Below are positions 10,173 to 19,448 of a DNA stretch of 64,000 nt, in pieces. A program made the translations under genes and the position numbers. How positions within the stretch are numbered: position 1 is the first letter of the stretch; every line of letters begins with the position of its first letter. The stretch covers positions 620,001-684,000 of the forward strand of contig NZ_VFRA01000001.1 in assembly GCF_006788895.1 (NCBI RefSeq), in the 5' to 3' direction. Below the pieces are notes generated by a model. It was given only the letters and a program-made list of their open reading frames with translations, was not told the DNA's origin and did no database searches. The stretch comes from Rhodoglobus vestalii. Its GTDB lineage: Bacteria > Actinomycetota > Actinomycetes > Actinomycetales > Microbacteriaceae.

Positions 10173-10232
10173 TGCTGTCAGGACTGGGCGTGATGCTTAG
10201 CGTGACGGGGCGTCATGGCACCCGCCACCCGG

Positions 10233-10463
10233 TTACGCCTCAGACAGCTTCGACAGGATCGCGCTGCGGAGTTCTTCAGGCGCCGTCTCGCGGCAGGCCT
10301 GCTTAACTTTGAGCTTCAGAGCGAGAACCACGAGATGTTCGCTTGAGCACGACTCGCAATTGTCGAGGTGGTCGGCGACATCCTGAAAGTCGGCTTCGTT
10401 CAGTTCACGGTCGAGGTACTCCTCGAGTTCTTCCTTCGCTTTTTCGCAACCGCAATCGGTCAT
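10233..10463 (-). CDS. rsrA: zinc-containing anti-sigma factor RsrA
   Basis: 76 aa. The ZAS-family signature H-x3-C-x2-C is seen as HLDNCESC (about residues 32-39), with an N-terminal CGC that supplies a further ligand or redox Cys. It binds SigR in the reduced zinc form and releases it on thiol oxidation. Its ATG overlaps the sigR stop in an ATGA, the normal coupled arrangement that keeps sigma and anti-sigma levels matched. Confidence 0.93.
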   Translation of the reverse strand: MTDCGCEKAKEELEEYLDRELNEADFQDVADHLDNCESCSSEHLVVLALKLKVKQACRETAPEELRSAILSKLSEA

Positions 10464-11146
10464 TTCTCACTCCTTGGTGATGCGGGCGTGCCAGGGGTAC
10501 GGTCACGCGCATAGTCGGCCAGTAGTTCGCGCAACATTCGACGGCCACGGTGCAGTCGACTCATTACGGTTCCCACGGGGGTTTTCATAATGTCGGCGAT
10601 CTCCTGATAGGAGAAACCTTCGACGTCGGCGAAATACACTGCCAGTCGAAAATCTTCCGGGATCGATTGAAGCGCATCTTTCACTGCGCTATCCGGCAGA
10701 TGATCAATGGCTTCTGCTTCAGCCGAGCGTGTTGAGACGGACTGTGTGATCGACTCCGCACCGCCGAGTTGCCAATCCTCGAGTTCGTCGATCGTTCCCT
10801 GATAAGGATTGCGCTGGGCCTTGCGGTAGATGTTGATGAACGTGTTTGTTTGGATGCGGTACAGCCAGGCTTTGAGGTTTGTGCCCTGTTGAAACTGTGC
10901 GAACGCTTGAAACGCTTTGACGAACGTCTCTTGCACGAGATCAGCGGCATCGCTCGGATTGCGGGTCATTCGCATGGCGGCACCAAAGAGTTGGTCCATG
11001 TAGGGCAACGCTTGCTCTTCAAACTGCCGCCGCTTGTCAGCGGCGGCGGTGTCGGTGGCACTTGGCTCAACTCTGTCGGTAGTCATCAGCAACAATTCTA
11101 GTTCGCTGGTCGCGGTGTCCCGCTGAGTGCTGAGTACTGCAGTCAT
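10460..11146 (-). CDS. sigR: ECF sigma factor SigR/SigH (disulfide-stress)
   Basis: About 228 aa, region 2 ([23 protein letters not shown]) and region 4 ([18 protein letters not shown] and [15 protein letters not shown]). It directs transcription of thiol-redox genes in actinobacteria and is held by RsrA, encoded immediately downstream. The frame extends to 11173, but a strong GGAGGAGG ribosome site at 11154-11161 lies inside that extension and sets the start at ATG 11146 (MTAVLST). A SigR-type promoter stands 45-70 bp upstream of the ATG, indicating autoactivation. Confidence 0.93.
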   Translation of the reverse strand: MTAVLSTQRDTATSELELLLMTTDRVEPSATDTAAADKRRQFEEQALPYMDQLFGAAMRMTRNPSDAADLVQETFVKAFQAFAQFQQGTNLKAWLYRIQTNTFINIYRKAQRNPYQGTIDELEDWQLGGAESITQSVSTRSAEAEAIDHLPDSAVKDALQSIPEDFRLAVYFADVEGFSYQEIADIMKTPVGTVMSRLHRGRRMLRELLADYARDRTPGTPASPRSEK

Positions 11147-11190
11147 GCTCGTGCCTCCTCCGTGGTGTCTCAAACGCCGATACTCTTAGT

Positions 11191-11216
11191 AACTGATGTT
11201 CGTATCCAAGTATTCC
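11191..11216 (-). promoter_or_regulatory. SigR-type autoregulatory promoter of sigR
   Basis: On the minus strand GGAAT (11216-11212) and GTT (11193-11191) are separated by exactly 18 bases, matching the known SigR/SigH consensus GGAAT-N18/19-GTT. It points at sigR-rsrA. The -35 element lies inside the first codons of divergent aroA (start 11196). Confidence 0.85.
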
Positions 11217-12602
11217 AACCCAGAGTTCAGCCCGTACGATGACGACTCGGTGCCAGAGACGTCGGTGCCCGGCAACTGGCCAGCACCGACCGTTTCGCAC
11301 GCACTGTCTGCGTCACTGAGCCTTCCTGGCAGCAAGAGCCTGACCAACCGCGAGCTGGTATTGGCGGCGCTGGCCGATGGCCCCTCGCGGTTGCATGCGC
11401 CGCTGCACTCGCGTGATAGTGCTCTGATGATTGAGGCGCTTCGCGCGCTCGGCGTCACCATCAATGAAATCGCCACCGGTAATGTCTTCGGACCCGACCT
11501 TGTGGTCACTCCGGGTGAGCTCGAAGGGGGCAGTTCGATTGATTGCGGTCTCGCGGGAACGGTGATGCGCTTTCTCCCCCCGGTCGCCGCACTCGCGCTC
11601 GGTCCGGTTGCATTCGATGGCGATCACGCAGCACTTCGACGCCCGATGCGCACCACCATTGATTCGCTTCGTGCGCTGGGAGTTGACGTCTCGGATGATG
11701 GACGGGGCACTCTCCCGTTCAGCCTGTACGGGATGGGTTCTGTTGCCGGTGGCGAAATCACTATTGACGCTTCCGCCTCCAGCCAGTTTGTTTCGGGCCT
11801 GCTCTTGACGGCAGCCCGCTTCGACCAGGGTTTGACCCTGCGCCACAGCGGCGAAAAACTGCCGAGCATGCCCCATATCGAGATGACAGTTGCGTGCCTC
11901 GCTGCGCGCGGGGTCATCGTTGACAGCCCAGAGCCTGGCGTGTGGGTTGTGCCCGCCAGCCCAATTCGTGCAATCGATGTCTGGCTTGAGCCCGATCTCT
12001 CTAACGCTGCCCCGTTTTTAGCCGCCGCGGTCGTCGCCGGTGGCACCGTCACCATCGAAGGCTGGCCCGCATCCACCACTCAGGTGGGTGCTGACCTTGA
12101 ACAGCTCTTGCCCCTGTTTGGCGCAACGGCTACACGAGGCGACGGCGCGCTCACAATTGATGGGGGCACCGGCGTGATCGGTGGCACCACGTACCCCGGA
12201 ATCGAACTCGATCTCAGCACGGGTGGGGAACTCGCACCAACAATCATCGCGCTGGCAGCGCTGGCATCATCCCCAAGCACCATTACGGGCATTGGGCACC
12301 TTCGTGGGCATGAAACCGATCGACTGGCGGCCCTCTGCACAGAGATCAACGCTCTGGGGGGTGCGGTGACAGAACTCGACGACGGGGTACGTATTGAACC
12401 GCGAAAACTCCGCGGCGGGGTCTGGCACAGCTACGACGATCACCGGATGTCGACCGCCGGTGCCGTCATTGGCCTCGCTATTGAGGGTATTGAGATCGAA
12501 GGCATCGACGCCACCGCCAAGACGCTCCCCCAGTTCCCTGCGCTCTGGGCGACCCTCGTGGGCGAAGCCCCGCCGACATCCGACACTCTGGGGCTGCTGT
12601 AA
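11196..12602 (+). CDS. aroA: 3-phosphoshikimate 1-carboxyvinyltransferase (EPSP synthase)
   Basis: 468 aa. It transfers enolpyruvate from PEP to shikimate-3-phosphate in aromatic amino acid synthesis. Active-site motifs: LPGSKSLTNRELVLAALADG (about residues 46-65), DCGLAGTVMRFLPPVA, LPFSLYG, SQFVSGLLL, GHLRGHETDRLAAL and YDDHRMSTAGAVIGL. The N-terminal 40 residues (to PAPTVSHALSASLSLPGS) are a family-typical actinobacterial extension, so ATG 11196 is plausible. It heads an operon with rsgA (2-bp gap) and hisN, a conserved order opposite sigR-rsrA. Confidence 0.95.
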   Translation: MFVSKYSNPEFSPYDDDSVPETSVPGNWPAPTVSHALSASLSLPGSKSLTNRELVLAALADGPSRLHAPLHSRDSALMIEALRALGVTINEIATGNVFGPDLVVTPGELEGGSSIDCGLAGTVMRFLPPVAALALGPVAFDGDHAALRRPMRTTIDSLRALGVDVSDDGRGTLPFSLYGMGSVAGGEITIDASASSQFVSGLLLTAARFDQGLTLRHSGEKLPSMPHIEMTVACLAARGVIVDSPEPGVWVVPASPIRAIDVWLEPDLSNAAPFLAAAVVAGGTVTIEGWPASTTQVGADLEQLLPLFGATATRGDGALTIDGGTGVIGGTTYPGIELDLSTGGELAPTIIALAALASSPSTITGIGHLRGHETDRLAALCTEINALGGAVTELDDGVRIEPRKLRGGVWHSYDDHRMSTAGAVIGLAIEGIEIEGIDATAKTLPQFPALWATLVGEAPPTSDTLGLL

Positions 12603-12604
12603 CG

Positions 12605-13672
12605 ATGAGCTGGCTTAGCGGCGACGAAGACGACGACGAAGACGACCGCAAATACAGCGAGTACGACGAGAGTTCAGTGCGTACGCGCCCCAACCCCAAA
12701 GCGAACAAACCGCGCAGCAAAATTCGCCCCGAGCATGCCGACGCGATTGAGGGGCGCGTCTTCAGTGTCGACCGTGGACGCTACGGAATCTGGGTGGCCG
12801 AAGGAACGCCAGAGGAGCGCCAGATCATTGCCGCGCGCGCGCGCGAGCTGGGGCGCAACCAACAGGGAAAAGTGTCCGTCGTTACGGGTGACTGGGTCGA
12901 CCTAGTCGGTGACACCAGCGGAACCGAGGGAACCCTTGCCCGCATCGTTCGCATCCGCGAGCGCAGAACACTCCTCCGCCGAAGTGCCGACGATACGGAT
13001 GCCGTAGAGCGCATCATTGTCGCCAACGCCGACCAGATGCTGATTGTCGTTGCCGCTGCGGACCCCGAGCCGCGACCGCGACTTGTCGACCGCTATCTGG
13101 TCGCGGCGTACGACGCCGGAATTGATCCCATTCTGTGCATCACTAAAACTGACTTGCAGGATCCGGCTGAGTTTTTGGAGAACTTTGCGGGGCTCGAATT
13201 TCGGGTGATCGCCAGCCGCTCAGATGAGGTTCCGCTTGAGCAACTTCGTGCACTCTTGGAGGGTCACACCACCGTCGCCGTCGGCCATTCAGGTGTCGGA
13301 AAGTCGACTCTCGTCAACGCGTTAGTTCCGGATGCCAATCGCGCTGTTGGGCATGTCAACGCTGTTACCGGTCGCGGTCGACACACCTCGTCGTCGACGA
13401 TTTCGTACCGGGTGGGGTCTGGGTGGGTGGTCGATACTCCGGGAGTCCGCTCCTTTGGACTGGGGCACATCGATCCCGGTAAAATCTTGTCGTCGTTCAC
13501 TGACTTGGCACTTCTTGCCGAAGAATGCCCGCGCGGCTGCACTCATCTTCCGGATGCACCAGACTGCGCGATCGCAGAAGCGATCAATGCCGGTGCGCTG
13601 GGCGATGTCGGCCGACTCCGTTTGGATTCTTTTCAGAGGCTGATCACGACGCTGGGTTCCACTAGCGTGTAG
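12605..13672 (+). CDS. rsgA: ribosome small-subunit-dependent GTPase RsgA
   Basis: 355 aa. A circularly permuted GTPase that helps late 30S maturation. An acidic N-terminus (GDEDDDEDDRKYSEYDESS) precedes an OB-fold, then the GTPase motifs in permuted order: TKTD (G4), GHSGVGKSTLVNAL (G1, about 223-236), DTPG (G3), and a C-terminal zinc knuckle CPRGCTHLPDAPDC. ATG 12605 follows the aroA stop by 2 bp. Confidence 0.94.
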   Translation: MSWLSGDEDDDEDDRKYSEYDESSVRTRPNPKANKPRSKIRPEHADAIEGRVFSVDRGRYGIWVAEGTPEERQIIAARARELGRNQQGKVSVVTGDWVDLVGDTSGTEGTLARIVRIRERRTLLRRSADDTDAVERIIVANADQMLIVVAAADPEPRPRLVDRYLVAAYDAGIDPILCITKTDLQDPAEFLENFAGLEFRVIASRSDEVPLEQLRALLEGHTTVAVGHSGVGKSTLVNALVPDANRAVGHVNAVTGRGRHTSSSTISYRVGSGWVVDTPGVRSFGLGHIDPGKILSSFTDLALLAEECPRGCTHLPDAPDCAIAEAINAGALGDVGRLRLDSFQRLITTLGSTSV

Positions 13673-13674
13673 GG

Positions 13675-14466
13675 GTGACCGAATACACTCTCGCCGACGA
13701 TCTGTCTCTTGCTCTCGCACTTGCCGCAGACGCTGATCTCATCTCACTCGATCGCTTCACCGCTCTCGACCTCGAAGTCACCACCAAGCCGGACCGCACT
13801 CCGGTAACGGATGCCGACAAGGCTGTTGAGCGCGGCATCCGTGCGGGAATTGCGGCTGCGCGTCCCGGTGATTCCATTCTGGGCGAGGAGTTTGGCGAGG
13901 CAGGAAATTCGCGGCGCCAGTGGATCATCGATCCCATCGACGGGACCTCAAACTTTCTGCGTGGCGTTCCCATCTGGGGCACTCTCATTGCTTTGGCAAT
14001 TGATGGTGTGCCACAGGTCGGCGTTGTCAGTTCGCCCGCCCTCGGCAAGCGTTGGTGGGCGGCCACCGGCCACGGTGCATTCGCTCAGGCTCACGGTGCA
14101 GAGCCGCACCCTATCAGCGTAAGTAAGGTCAGTAGCCTTGAGTCTGCATCCATAAGCTACAACAGTCTGTCAGGGTGGGATCAAGCAGGCCGTCTTGATG
14201 CGGCGGTGGCTCTCACCCGCGCGACGTGGCGTTCGCGCGCGATCGGTGACATGTGGGCGTATATGTTGTTGGCTGAGGGAGCATTGGATGTCGTTGGCGA
14301 ATTCGATCTGCAGCCTTACGATCTGGCGGCGTTGATCCCGATTGTGTGTGAGGCCGGAGGAAGCTTCACGTCAGTTGAGGGCGAGGTAGGGCCCTGGCAC
14401 GGAAGCGCGTTGGCCACCAACGGAGTACTTCATGACGAAGTGTTGAATTTTTTGAATTCTCACTAA
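13675..14466 (+). CDS. hisN: histidinol-phosphatase, inositol-monophosphatase type
   Basis: 263 aa, GTG start 2 bp after rsgA. Metal-binding motifs of the IMPase superfamily are present: GEEFG (about residues 72-76), WIIDPIDGTSNFLRGVPIWG (about 83-102) and GDMWAYMLLAEGALDVVGEFDLQPYD near the C-terminus. In actinobacteria the aroA-rsgA-linked IMPase is the histidinol-phosphate phosphatase of histidine synthesis; substrate is inferred from this context, and other IMPase-type substrates remain possible. Confidence 0.85.
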   Translation: MTEYTLADDLSLALALAADADLISLDRFTALDLEVTTKPDRTPVTDADKAVERGIRAGIAAARPGDSILGEEFGEAGNSRRQWIIDPIDGTSNFLRGVPIWGTLIALAIDGVPQVGVVSSPALGKRWWAATGHGAFAQAHGAEPHPISVSKVSSLESASISYNSLSGWDQAGRLDAAVALTRATWRSRAIGDMWAYMLLAEGALDVVGEFDLQPYDLAALIPIVCEAGGSFTSVEGEVGPWHGSALATNGVLHDEVLNFLNSH

Positions 14467-14523
14467 AATTTCCTCCCGACATTTCTGCGAATACGCTGAG
14501 AACAGCAGGCTGGGCGGTAAAAA

Positions 14524-14646
14524 TTGTCGCTAGATTTCACGAAAGTTATCGACTGTGCTGAGCCGCATGAGGGCGAGATTTTGTACATCGCTTTCGATCC
14601 CTCCGGAGAACAAATCACGGGTTCACTCGCTGGGGCAGCCAAGTAG
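14524..14646 (+). pseudogene. possible remnant of a septum-formation-type domain gene
   Basis: A 40-codon frame starts with TTG directly after an in-frame TAA and ends with TAG. Its peptide contains DCAEPHEGEILYIAFDP, which resembles the conserved (D)CxxPHxxEV stretch of secreted Septum_form-type domains, but the usual signal peptide/TM and the rest of the domain are missing. It lies in the 262-bp gap between hisN and the hydrolase-OsmC gene. The call rests on motif similarity alone. Confidence 0.3.
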
Positions 14647-14728
14647 CGATCACCTGTGTCGCACCCGCTAGCCTGATAGATCGTTAGGGAATGGTGCATA
14701 GACTTCGAACATAGAGCAGGAGTAACTA

Positions 14729-15967
14729 GTGAAGATTGAGTTTTCGGGGTCAGGTAATCACATGTTGGCGGCGAACCTCGAGTTGCCCGCCGGTACACCT
14801 GCGGCTTTCGCGCTATTCGCTCACTGCTTCACGTGTTCGAAGGATTCGTTCGCGGCATCCCGCATCTCAAAAGCGCTCGTTAACTACAGGATTGCGGTGC
14901 TGAGGTTCGATTTCACCGGCCTCGGGGGCTCCGATGGCGACTTCTCGAACACTAACTTCAGTTCGAATGTCGAGGATGTTGTCGCGGCCACTGAGTACCT
15001 GCGCGACAACCACCGCGCTCCCACTCTGCTCATCGGGCACTCGCTCGGTGGGGCTGCCATTCTTGCCGCAGCCCACCAGGTTCCCTCCGCACGTGCTCTC
15101 GTGACAATCGGCAGCCCAAGCGATCCGTCGCACGTCGCCAACCTATTTGGTGGGACCACCGCTACGATCGTGCGCGAGGGCGAAGCACAGGTTCATCTTG
15201 GTGGGCGCGATTTCACAATCCGCAAACAGTTGCTCGACGATATTGCCGCGCAATCCCAGTCGGGGCGACTTCGAGATTTGGATGCCGCACTTCTTGTCGT
15301 GCATTCACCCAGTGACCAGATTGTCGGCATCGATAACGCGCGCGAGATTTTCGACGCTGCCACACACCCAAAGTCCTTCATCGCCCTCGACGGTGCAGAC
15401 CATATGCTCAGCAATCGAGGCGACGCCGAGTTTGCCGCCAGCGTTATTGCGGCTTGGGGCGCACGCTATGCTTTCGGCCCGTCGGCGCCACGCTCGACAG
15501 CCACCGCGAGTGCGGCATCCGTCACGAGCGATGGAAAATCTGTTGTCGTCGCTGAGAGCGGCCCGGCACGCTACGAGCAACGGGTCTTCGCTTCGGGCCA
15601 TGAGTTCGCCGCAGACGAGCCGGCACCCCTCAGCGAGAATCATGGGCCGGCGCCCTACGATTTTGTTCTCGCGGGGCTCGGTAGTTGTACCTCAATCACG
15701 GTACGCATGTATGCCAATCGCAAGAAGATTCCCCTCGATGGGCTCAGCGTGCGGTTGACTCGAGAGCGGATTGATGCTGCCGAGTGCGATCACTGTTCTT
15801 CTTCGGAGGGCATGGTTGAGCACATCACGCGTGAACTCGCTCTCGACGGCGACCTCTCCGATCAACAGCGCGAGTCGCTGCTCGCCATCGCCAACAGGTG
15901 TCCCGTGCACCTCACGCTAGAGGGTGAAATCTCAATTTCGACGAGAGTCACAATGGCGGGCGGGTAG
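14729..15967 (+). CDS. alpha/beta hydrolase - OsmC peroxiredoxin-like fusion protein
   Basis: 412 aa. The N-terminal half (about 1-250) is an alpha/beta hydrolase with FAHCFTCSKDS near residue 30, nucleophile elbow GHSLGGAAIL (about 109-118) and a late His (GADHMLSN, about 224). The C-terminal half (about 265-412) is an OsmC/Ohr-like domain with two reactive-type cysteines in LAGLGSCTSITVRMYANR and ANRCPVHLTLEGEI. This domain pairing is known in bacteria; it probably handles organic peroxides or thioester-like substrates. GTG start with AGGAG 8 bases upstream. It is followed by an iron-box-controlled gene. Confidence 0.88.
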   Translation: MKIEFSGSGNHMLAANLELPAGTPAAFALFAHCFTCSKDSFAASRISKALVNYRIAVLRFDFTGLGGSDGDFSNTNFSSNVEDVVAATEYLRDNHRAPTLLIGHSLGGAAILAAAHQVPSARALVTIGSPSDPSHVANLFGGTTATIVREGEAQVHLGGRDFTIRKQLLDDIAAQSQSGRLRDLDAALLVVHSPSDQIVGIDNAREIFDAATHPKSFIALDGADHMLSNRGDAEFAASVIAAWGARYAFGPSAPRSTATASAASVTSDGKSVVVAESGPARYEQRVFASGHEFAADEPAPLSENHGPAPYDFVLAGLGSCTSITVRMYANRKKIPLDGLSVRLTRERIDAAECDHCSSSEGMVEHITRELALDGDLSDQQRESLLAIANRCPVHLTLEGEISISTRVTMAGG

Positions 15968-15986
15968 CCCAAGCGGCCTCCGAGCG

Positions 15987-16010
15987 TTAGGCTTATTAGG
16001 TAAGCCTAAC
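15987..16010 (+). promoter_or_regulatory. DtxR/IdeR-like iron box
   Basis: A 9-bp perfect inverted repeat TTAGGCTTA-(5)-TAAGCCTAA, with internal TTAGGTAAGCCTAAC (15996-16010), closely matches the DtxR/IdeR consensus TTAGGTTAGSCTAACCTAA. It lies 13 bp before the siderophore-interacting protein start, as expected for iron-dependent repression. Confidence 0.8.
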
Positions 16011-16022
16011 TTCTTGAGCGAA

Positions 16023-16877
16023 ATGAGCCGGCGGGATCGCCAACCAACCATGACTATTGAACGCGAAACCGTCAAACATCCCCCCGCTGTGCGCCACGTC
16101 ACAGTGAGCGCGATCACTCGCCCCACCGCTTCCATCACGCGGATCACTCTGAGCGGTGATGAGCTTGCTGGATTCGTGAGCAGCGGTCCAGCAGATCACA
16201 TCAAGGTCTTCCTCCCTGACCCCGAAACAGGCAATCTATCAGCGCCCGTTGTGACGGAAGATGGGGTGAAAAAATCTAAAACGGGCGTGACAATTTCGCG
16301 CTATTACACTCCATTGGGCTTCCGTAGTCACACCGACCATCACGAACTCGACATCGATTTTGTCGTTCATGGCGATGACGGTCCAGCGTCCGCGTGGGCT
16401 GCTCGAGCCGCTGTTGGCGATGCGCTCGCGATCGCGGGACCGCGTGGTTCACGCCTCCTTCCCCAGGGGGCGACCCACGTCATCCTTATCGCCGATGAGA
16501 CCGCTTTACCTGCGTGCTCTCGCTGGATCGACATGCTCCCCACTTCGGTACACATCTCAGCGCTATTCGATGTTGCCGACGAAAGCGTCAAGGACTATTT
16601 CAGCGTGGAACAGCACGCTCGGATCACTGCTGAATGGCTGTACCGCCGCGATGGTCTCGGGCAGTTGGACAGCGCGCTGCGCTCTCTTGGTTCGATCGAA
16701 GAATCGACCTTTGTTTTCCTCGCTGGTGAAGCGGGCACCCTTGTGTCACTACGCCGCTACCTGCGTCGCGAGCTGGGGCTGCCCAAGCAGCAGGTTTCCA
16801 TCGACGGGTATTGGCGCCGTGGCGTTGTCGACGCTGACCACCATGCCCCGATCGACCCCAACGACCCCGAGGACTAG
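16023..16877 (+). CDS. siderophore-interacting protein (ferric-siderophore reductase)
   Basis: About 284 aa, ViuB/FAD-binding-9 family, which frees iron from ferric siderophores in the cytoplasm using NAD(P)H. The FAD-binding motif appears as ISRYYTPLGF (about residues 88-97), the NAD domain as LIADETALPACSRW, and the family C-terminus as FLAGEAGTLVSLRRYL followed by SIDGYWRRG. The frame opens earlier (15924), but that start lies inside the previous gene; ATG 16023 (MSRRDRQ) or ATG 16050 (MTIERETVKHPP) is likely. An iron box immediately upstream supports the role. Confidence 0.9.
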   Translation: MSRRDRQPTMTIERETVKHPPAVRHVTVSAITRPTASITRITLSGDELAGFVSSGPADHIKVFLPDPETGNLSAPVVTEDGVKKSKTGVTISRYYTPLGFRSHTDHHELDIDFVVHGDDGPASAWAARAAVGDALAIAGPRGSRLLPQGATHVILIADETALPACSRWIDMLPTSVHISALFDVADESVKDYFSVEQHARITAEWLYRRDGLGQLDSALRSLGSIEESTFVFLAGEAGTLVSLRRYLRRELGLPKQQVSIDGYWRRGVVDADHHAPIDPNDPED

Positions 16878-17000
16878 CGTGCGAAGCTCTGCGGTTCAGC
16901 GCAGTCGGTCGAGAAACTAGCGTCTTCCCAGCACCCGAAAATTAGAGGCTGGTGCCTGCTGGCCGAAGTGTATGCTGAAAGAACAAATGAATAGCCGTCA

Positions 17001-17195
17001 TACCGCTGCGGGAGAGTCCTTCCGATCGATGGTTGGCGCCGTAGGAGCAAACCCTCTCCGGGAATCTCTCAGGCACCAGTACCGCAGCGGATAGGCAACT
17101 CTGAAAAGCAGTCGGCCCTGCCCGACTCGCCGGCGGGGCAACGCAACGCCACAAGCGTGCGGAAACTCTCAGGCCCAATACAGAGCGGAGAGGAC
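17001..17195 (+). ncRNA. tandem glycine riboswitch
   Basis: Two consecutive glycine aptamers. The first has GGGAGAG...GGCGCCGTAGGAGCAA...AATCTCTCAGGCACCAG (about 17010-17085). The second has GGATAGGCAACTCT...GGGGCAACGC...AACTCTCAGGCCCAATAC and closes with AGAGCGGAGAGG (about 17090-17194). These are the conserved cores of the gcvT-type RNA. It ends about 47 bp before sdaA, so glycine probably switches on serine deamination here. Confidence 0.92.
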
Positions 17196-17241
17196 TCAAC
17201 GACACCCGCACGATGATGTGTGGTGAAGAAATGGAGTCACC

Positions 17242-18696
17242 GTGCCAATTCGCAATCTGACGCCCAGAACTGAAGTACCAACCCCTTCCCTCGAAGAGGT
17301 GCCGCTGAGCAGCTTCGATCTCTTCACCGTCGGAATCGGTCCCTCCAGTTCCCACACGGTCGGCCCCATGCGCGCTGCCGCATCATTCGCAGCCGATCTC
17401 GCCGGACACGGGATGCTCAACTCCGTCGCCACTCTCGGCGTGCGGCTCTACGGCTCTCTCGCTGCCACGGGTGCCGGTCACGGCACCATGAGCGCAGTGC
17501 TCATTGGGTTGGAGGGCAAGCTTCCCGACCAGGTTCTTCCCGCGGAAATGGAGACGACCCTCGAGCGTATTGAGAATTCAGGAGTGCTGCAGCTTGCCGG
17601 CAGCCGTGAAGTTCCCTTCACCGAGGGTGCGATTGCGCTGCATCCGCTCACGGTGCTTGACGGGCATCCGAACGGCATGCGTTTCGCGGCATACGACGCG
17701 GAAGGTGGCGCCGTACTTGAGGCGACGTACTTCTCAATCGGAGGCGGATTCATCTACCGCGAGGGTGACAACCGTGACGGCAGCTCGCCCACCGACGCCG
17801 CCACAGTCGCCGATCCCCTACCGTTCCGCACTGCCGCGCAGTTGCTTGCCCACTGCCGAGCGGAGGGCCTCAGTTTCAGCGGCGTGATGCTTCGCAACGA
17901 ACTCGCTCGCCGCACGCAGGCTGAGGTCACCGCCGGCCTTCTGCACATCCGCGACGTCATGGACGAGTGCAAGAACAACAGTTTGGAACGCTCCGGCAAC
18001 CTTCCCGGTACCCTCAACGTGCGCCGACGCGCTCCAGCTTGGCATGCCCGCCTTCGCCAGGAGGACCCCGATCGCGATCCCGCGTTTTGGCAGGAGTGGG
18101 TCAACCTCGTTGCCCTCGCTGTGAATGAAGAGAATGCCTCGGGTGGGCGAGTAGTGACCGCCCCCACCAACGGCGCCGCCGGCATTATTCCCGCCGTACT
18201 CTTCTACGCCACGCACTATGCCCCGGGCATGCACGATGCTGACCAGGCTACGAAGGATGCCGCTACCGTGCGCTTCTTGCTGGCCAGCGCTGCCGTCGGA
18301 GTGCTCTACAAGCGCATGGCGTCTATCTCTGGGGCGGAAGTCGGATGCCAGGGTGAGGTCGGGTCTGCGTCTTCGATGGCGGCGGCCGGGTTGGCCGAGA
18401 TCTTGGGCGGAACCCCCGAGCAGGTTGAGAATGCCGCGGAGATCGCCATGGAACATAACCTTGGACTGACGTGCGATCCCATCGGCGGTCTCGTTCAGAT
18501 CCCCTGCATCGAGCGGAACGCAATCGCGGCAGCTAAGGCAATCAATGCCGCCAAGATGGCGCTCTGGGGTGACGGTACTCACCGGGTATCTCTTGACGAG
18601 GTCATCATCACGATGGCTGAGACGGGCAAAGACATGAGTTCGCGCTACAAAGAAACGTCGATGGGTGGCCTCGCTGTCAACGTCGTGGAGTGCTAG
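17242..18696 (+). CDS. sdaA: L-serine ammonia-lyase (iron-sulfur, single chain)
   Basis: 484 aa. It deaminates L-serine to pyruvate and ammonia. An N-terminal beta domain ([20 protein letters not shown], about residues 18-37) is joined to a C-terminal catalytic domain with [16 protein letters not shown] and three conserved cysteines for the 4Fe-4S cluster: [21 protein letters not shown] and [11 protein letters not shown] 17242 follows a GGAG at 17233-17236. It lies downstream of a tandem glycine riboswitch, linking it to glycine/serine overflow. Its stop overlaps the stop of the converging reductase gene within CTAG. Confidence 0.95.
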   Translation: MPIRNLTPRTEVPTPSLEEVPLSSFDLFTVGIGPSSSHTVGPMRAAASFAADLAGHGMLNSVATLGVRLYGSLAATGAGHGTMSAVLIGLEGKLPDQVLPAEMETTLERIENSGVLQLAGSREVPFTEGAIALHPLTVLDGHPNGMRFAAYDAEGGAVLEATYFSIGGGFIYREGDNRDGSSPTDAATVADPLPFRTAAQLLAHCRAEGLSFSGVMLRNELARRTQAEVTAGLLHIRDVMDECKNNSLERSGNLPGTLNVRRRAPAWHARLRQEDPDRDPAFWQEWVNLVALAVNEENASGGRVVTAPTNGAAGIIPAVLFYATHYAPGMHDADQATKDAATVRFLLASAAVGVLYKRMASISGAEVGCQGEVGSASSMAAAGLAEILGGTPEQVENAAEIAMEHNLGLTCDPIGGLVQIPCIERNAIAAAKAINAAKMALWGDGTHRVSLDEVIITMAETGKDMSSRYKETSMGGLAVNVVEC

Positions 18697-19442
18697 CCCG
18701 CCGCTCGCACATAGCGCAGCAGTAGTGTTCCGTCATCGGCGCTGAGGGCGTGTGCGAGAGTCATCGCTTGGGGGCTCGCTTCCTCGGCGTCGACGATCCG
18801 CCGCGCTGAACCACCTTCCAGCCGCGGGCTCACGGTGAGACAGAGTTCATCCACGATTCCCTCGCGGATCATGGTCGCAAACAACTTCGGTCCGCCTTCG
18901 CTGTGCTGTTGCGGGTAGCCGCGCTCAGCCAGCTCTCTCTTTAGTACAACCGTGTCGACCTCGTTCTCGCCAGCAATGATCACCTCCGCGACTTCGCTCA
19001 GCCGCTCCCGGTCACCTTCGGGAGAACTCTGTGTGGTGATGACTAGCGGCCGCGCCGCGTAGGCCGCTAGCTCCTGCGGGTCAAGCGTCAGCGATCCGCT
19101 GACGAGCGCGAACGGTGGCTGGGGCGAGAGCCCATTGCGCGTGCGCCACTCGACGGCGGCATCATCGAGGGCGAGGTTACGGTACCCCTCCTGACGCACG
19201 GTTCCTGCACCCACCACGATCACGTCTGCGAGCCTGCGCAGCAGAGCGAAGACGCGGCCATCGGATTCAGTTCCCAGACCGCCCGAAACGCCCTCATGGG
19301 TGGAGGCCCCATCAATGCTGGAGACAAAGTTTGCTCGTAGCCAGGGCAGATCACGATTCCGAACCGCATAGTGAGCAAGGAGCTCTTCGTCGGTCAGCGA
19401 TTGGGTTGACTGCAGGAAATGGATGTCGGATGCCGATGCCAC
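18693..19442 (-). CDS. pyrimidine reductase family protein (RibD C-terminal-like)
   Basis: 249 aa, dihydrofolate-reductase fold of the RibD_C type: [14 protein letters not shown] (about 34-47), [15 protein letters not shown] (about 73-87), [24 protein letters not shown] (about 180-203). It lacks a deaminase domain. It probably reduces a pyrimidine/pterin-like substrate with NADPH. It follows a FolP2-type gene by 6 bp on the same strand, so a shared pterin-related role is possible but is inference. Confidence 0.8.
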   Translation of the reverse strand: MASASDIHFLQSTQSLTDEELLAHYAVRNRDLPWLRANFVSSIDGASTHEGVSGGLGTESDGRVFALLRRLADVIVVGAGTVRQEGYRNLALDDAAVEWRTRNGLSPQPPFALVSGSLTLDPQELAAYAARPLVITTQSSPEGDRERLSEVAEVIIAGENEVDTVVLKRELAERGYPQQHSEGGPKLFATMIREGIVDELCLTVSPRLEGGSARRIVDAEEASPQAMTLAHALSADDGTLLLRYVRAAG

Positions 19443-19448
19443 CGGAAC

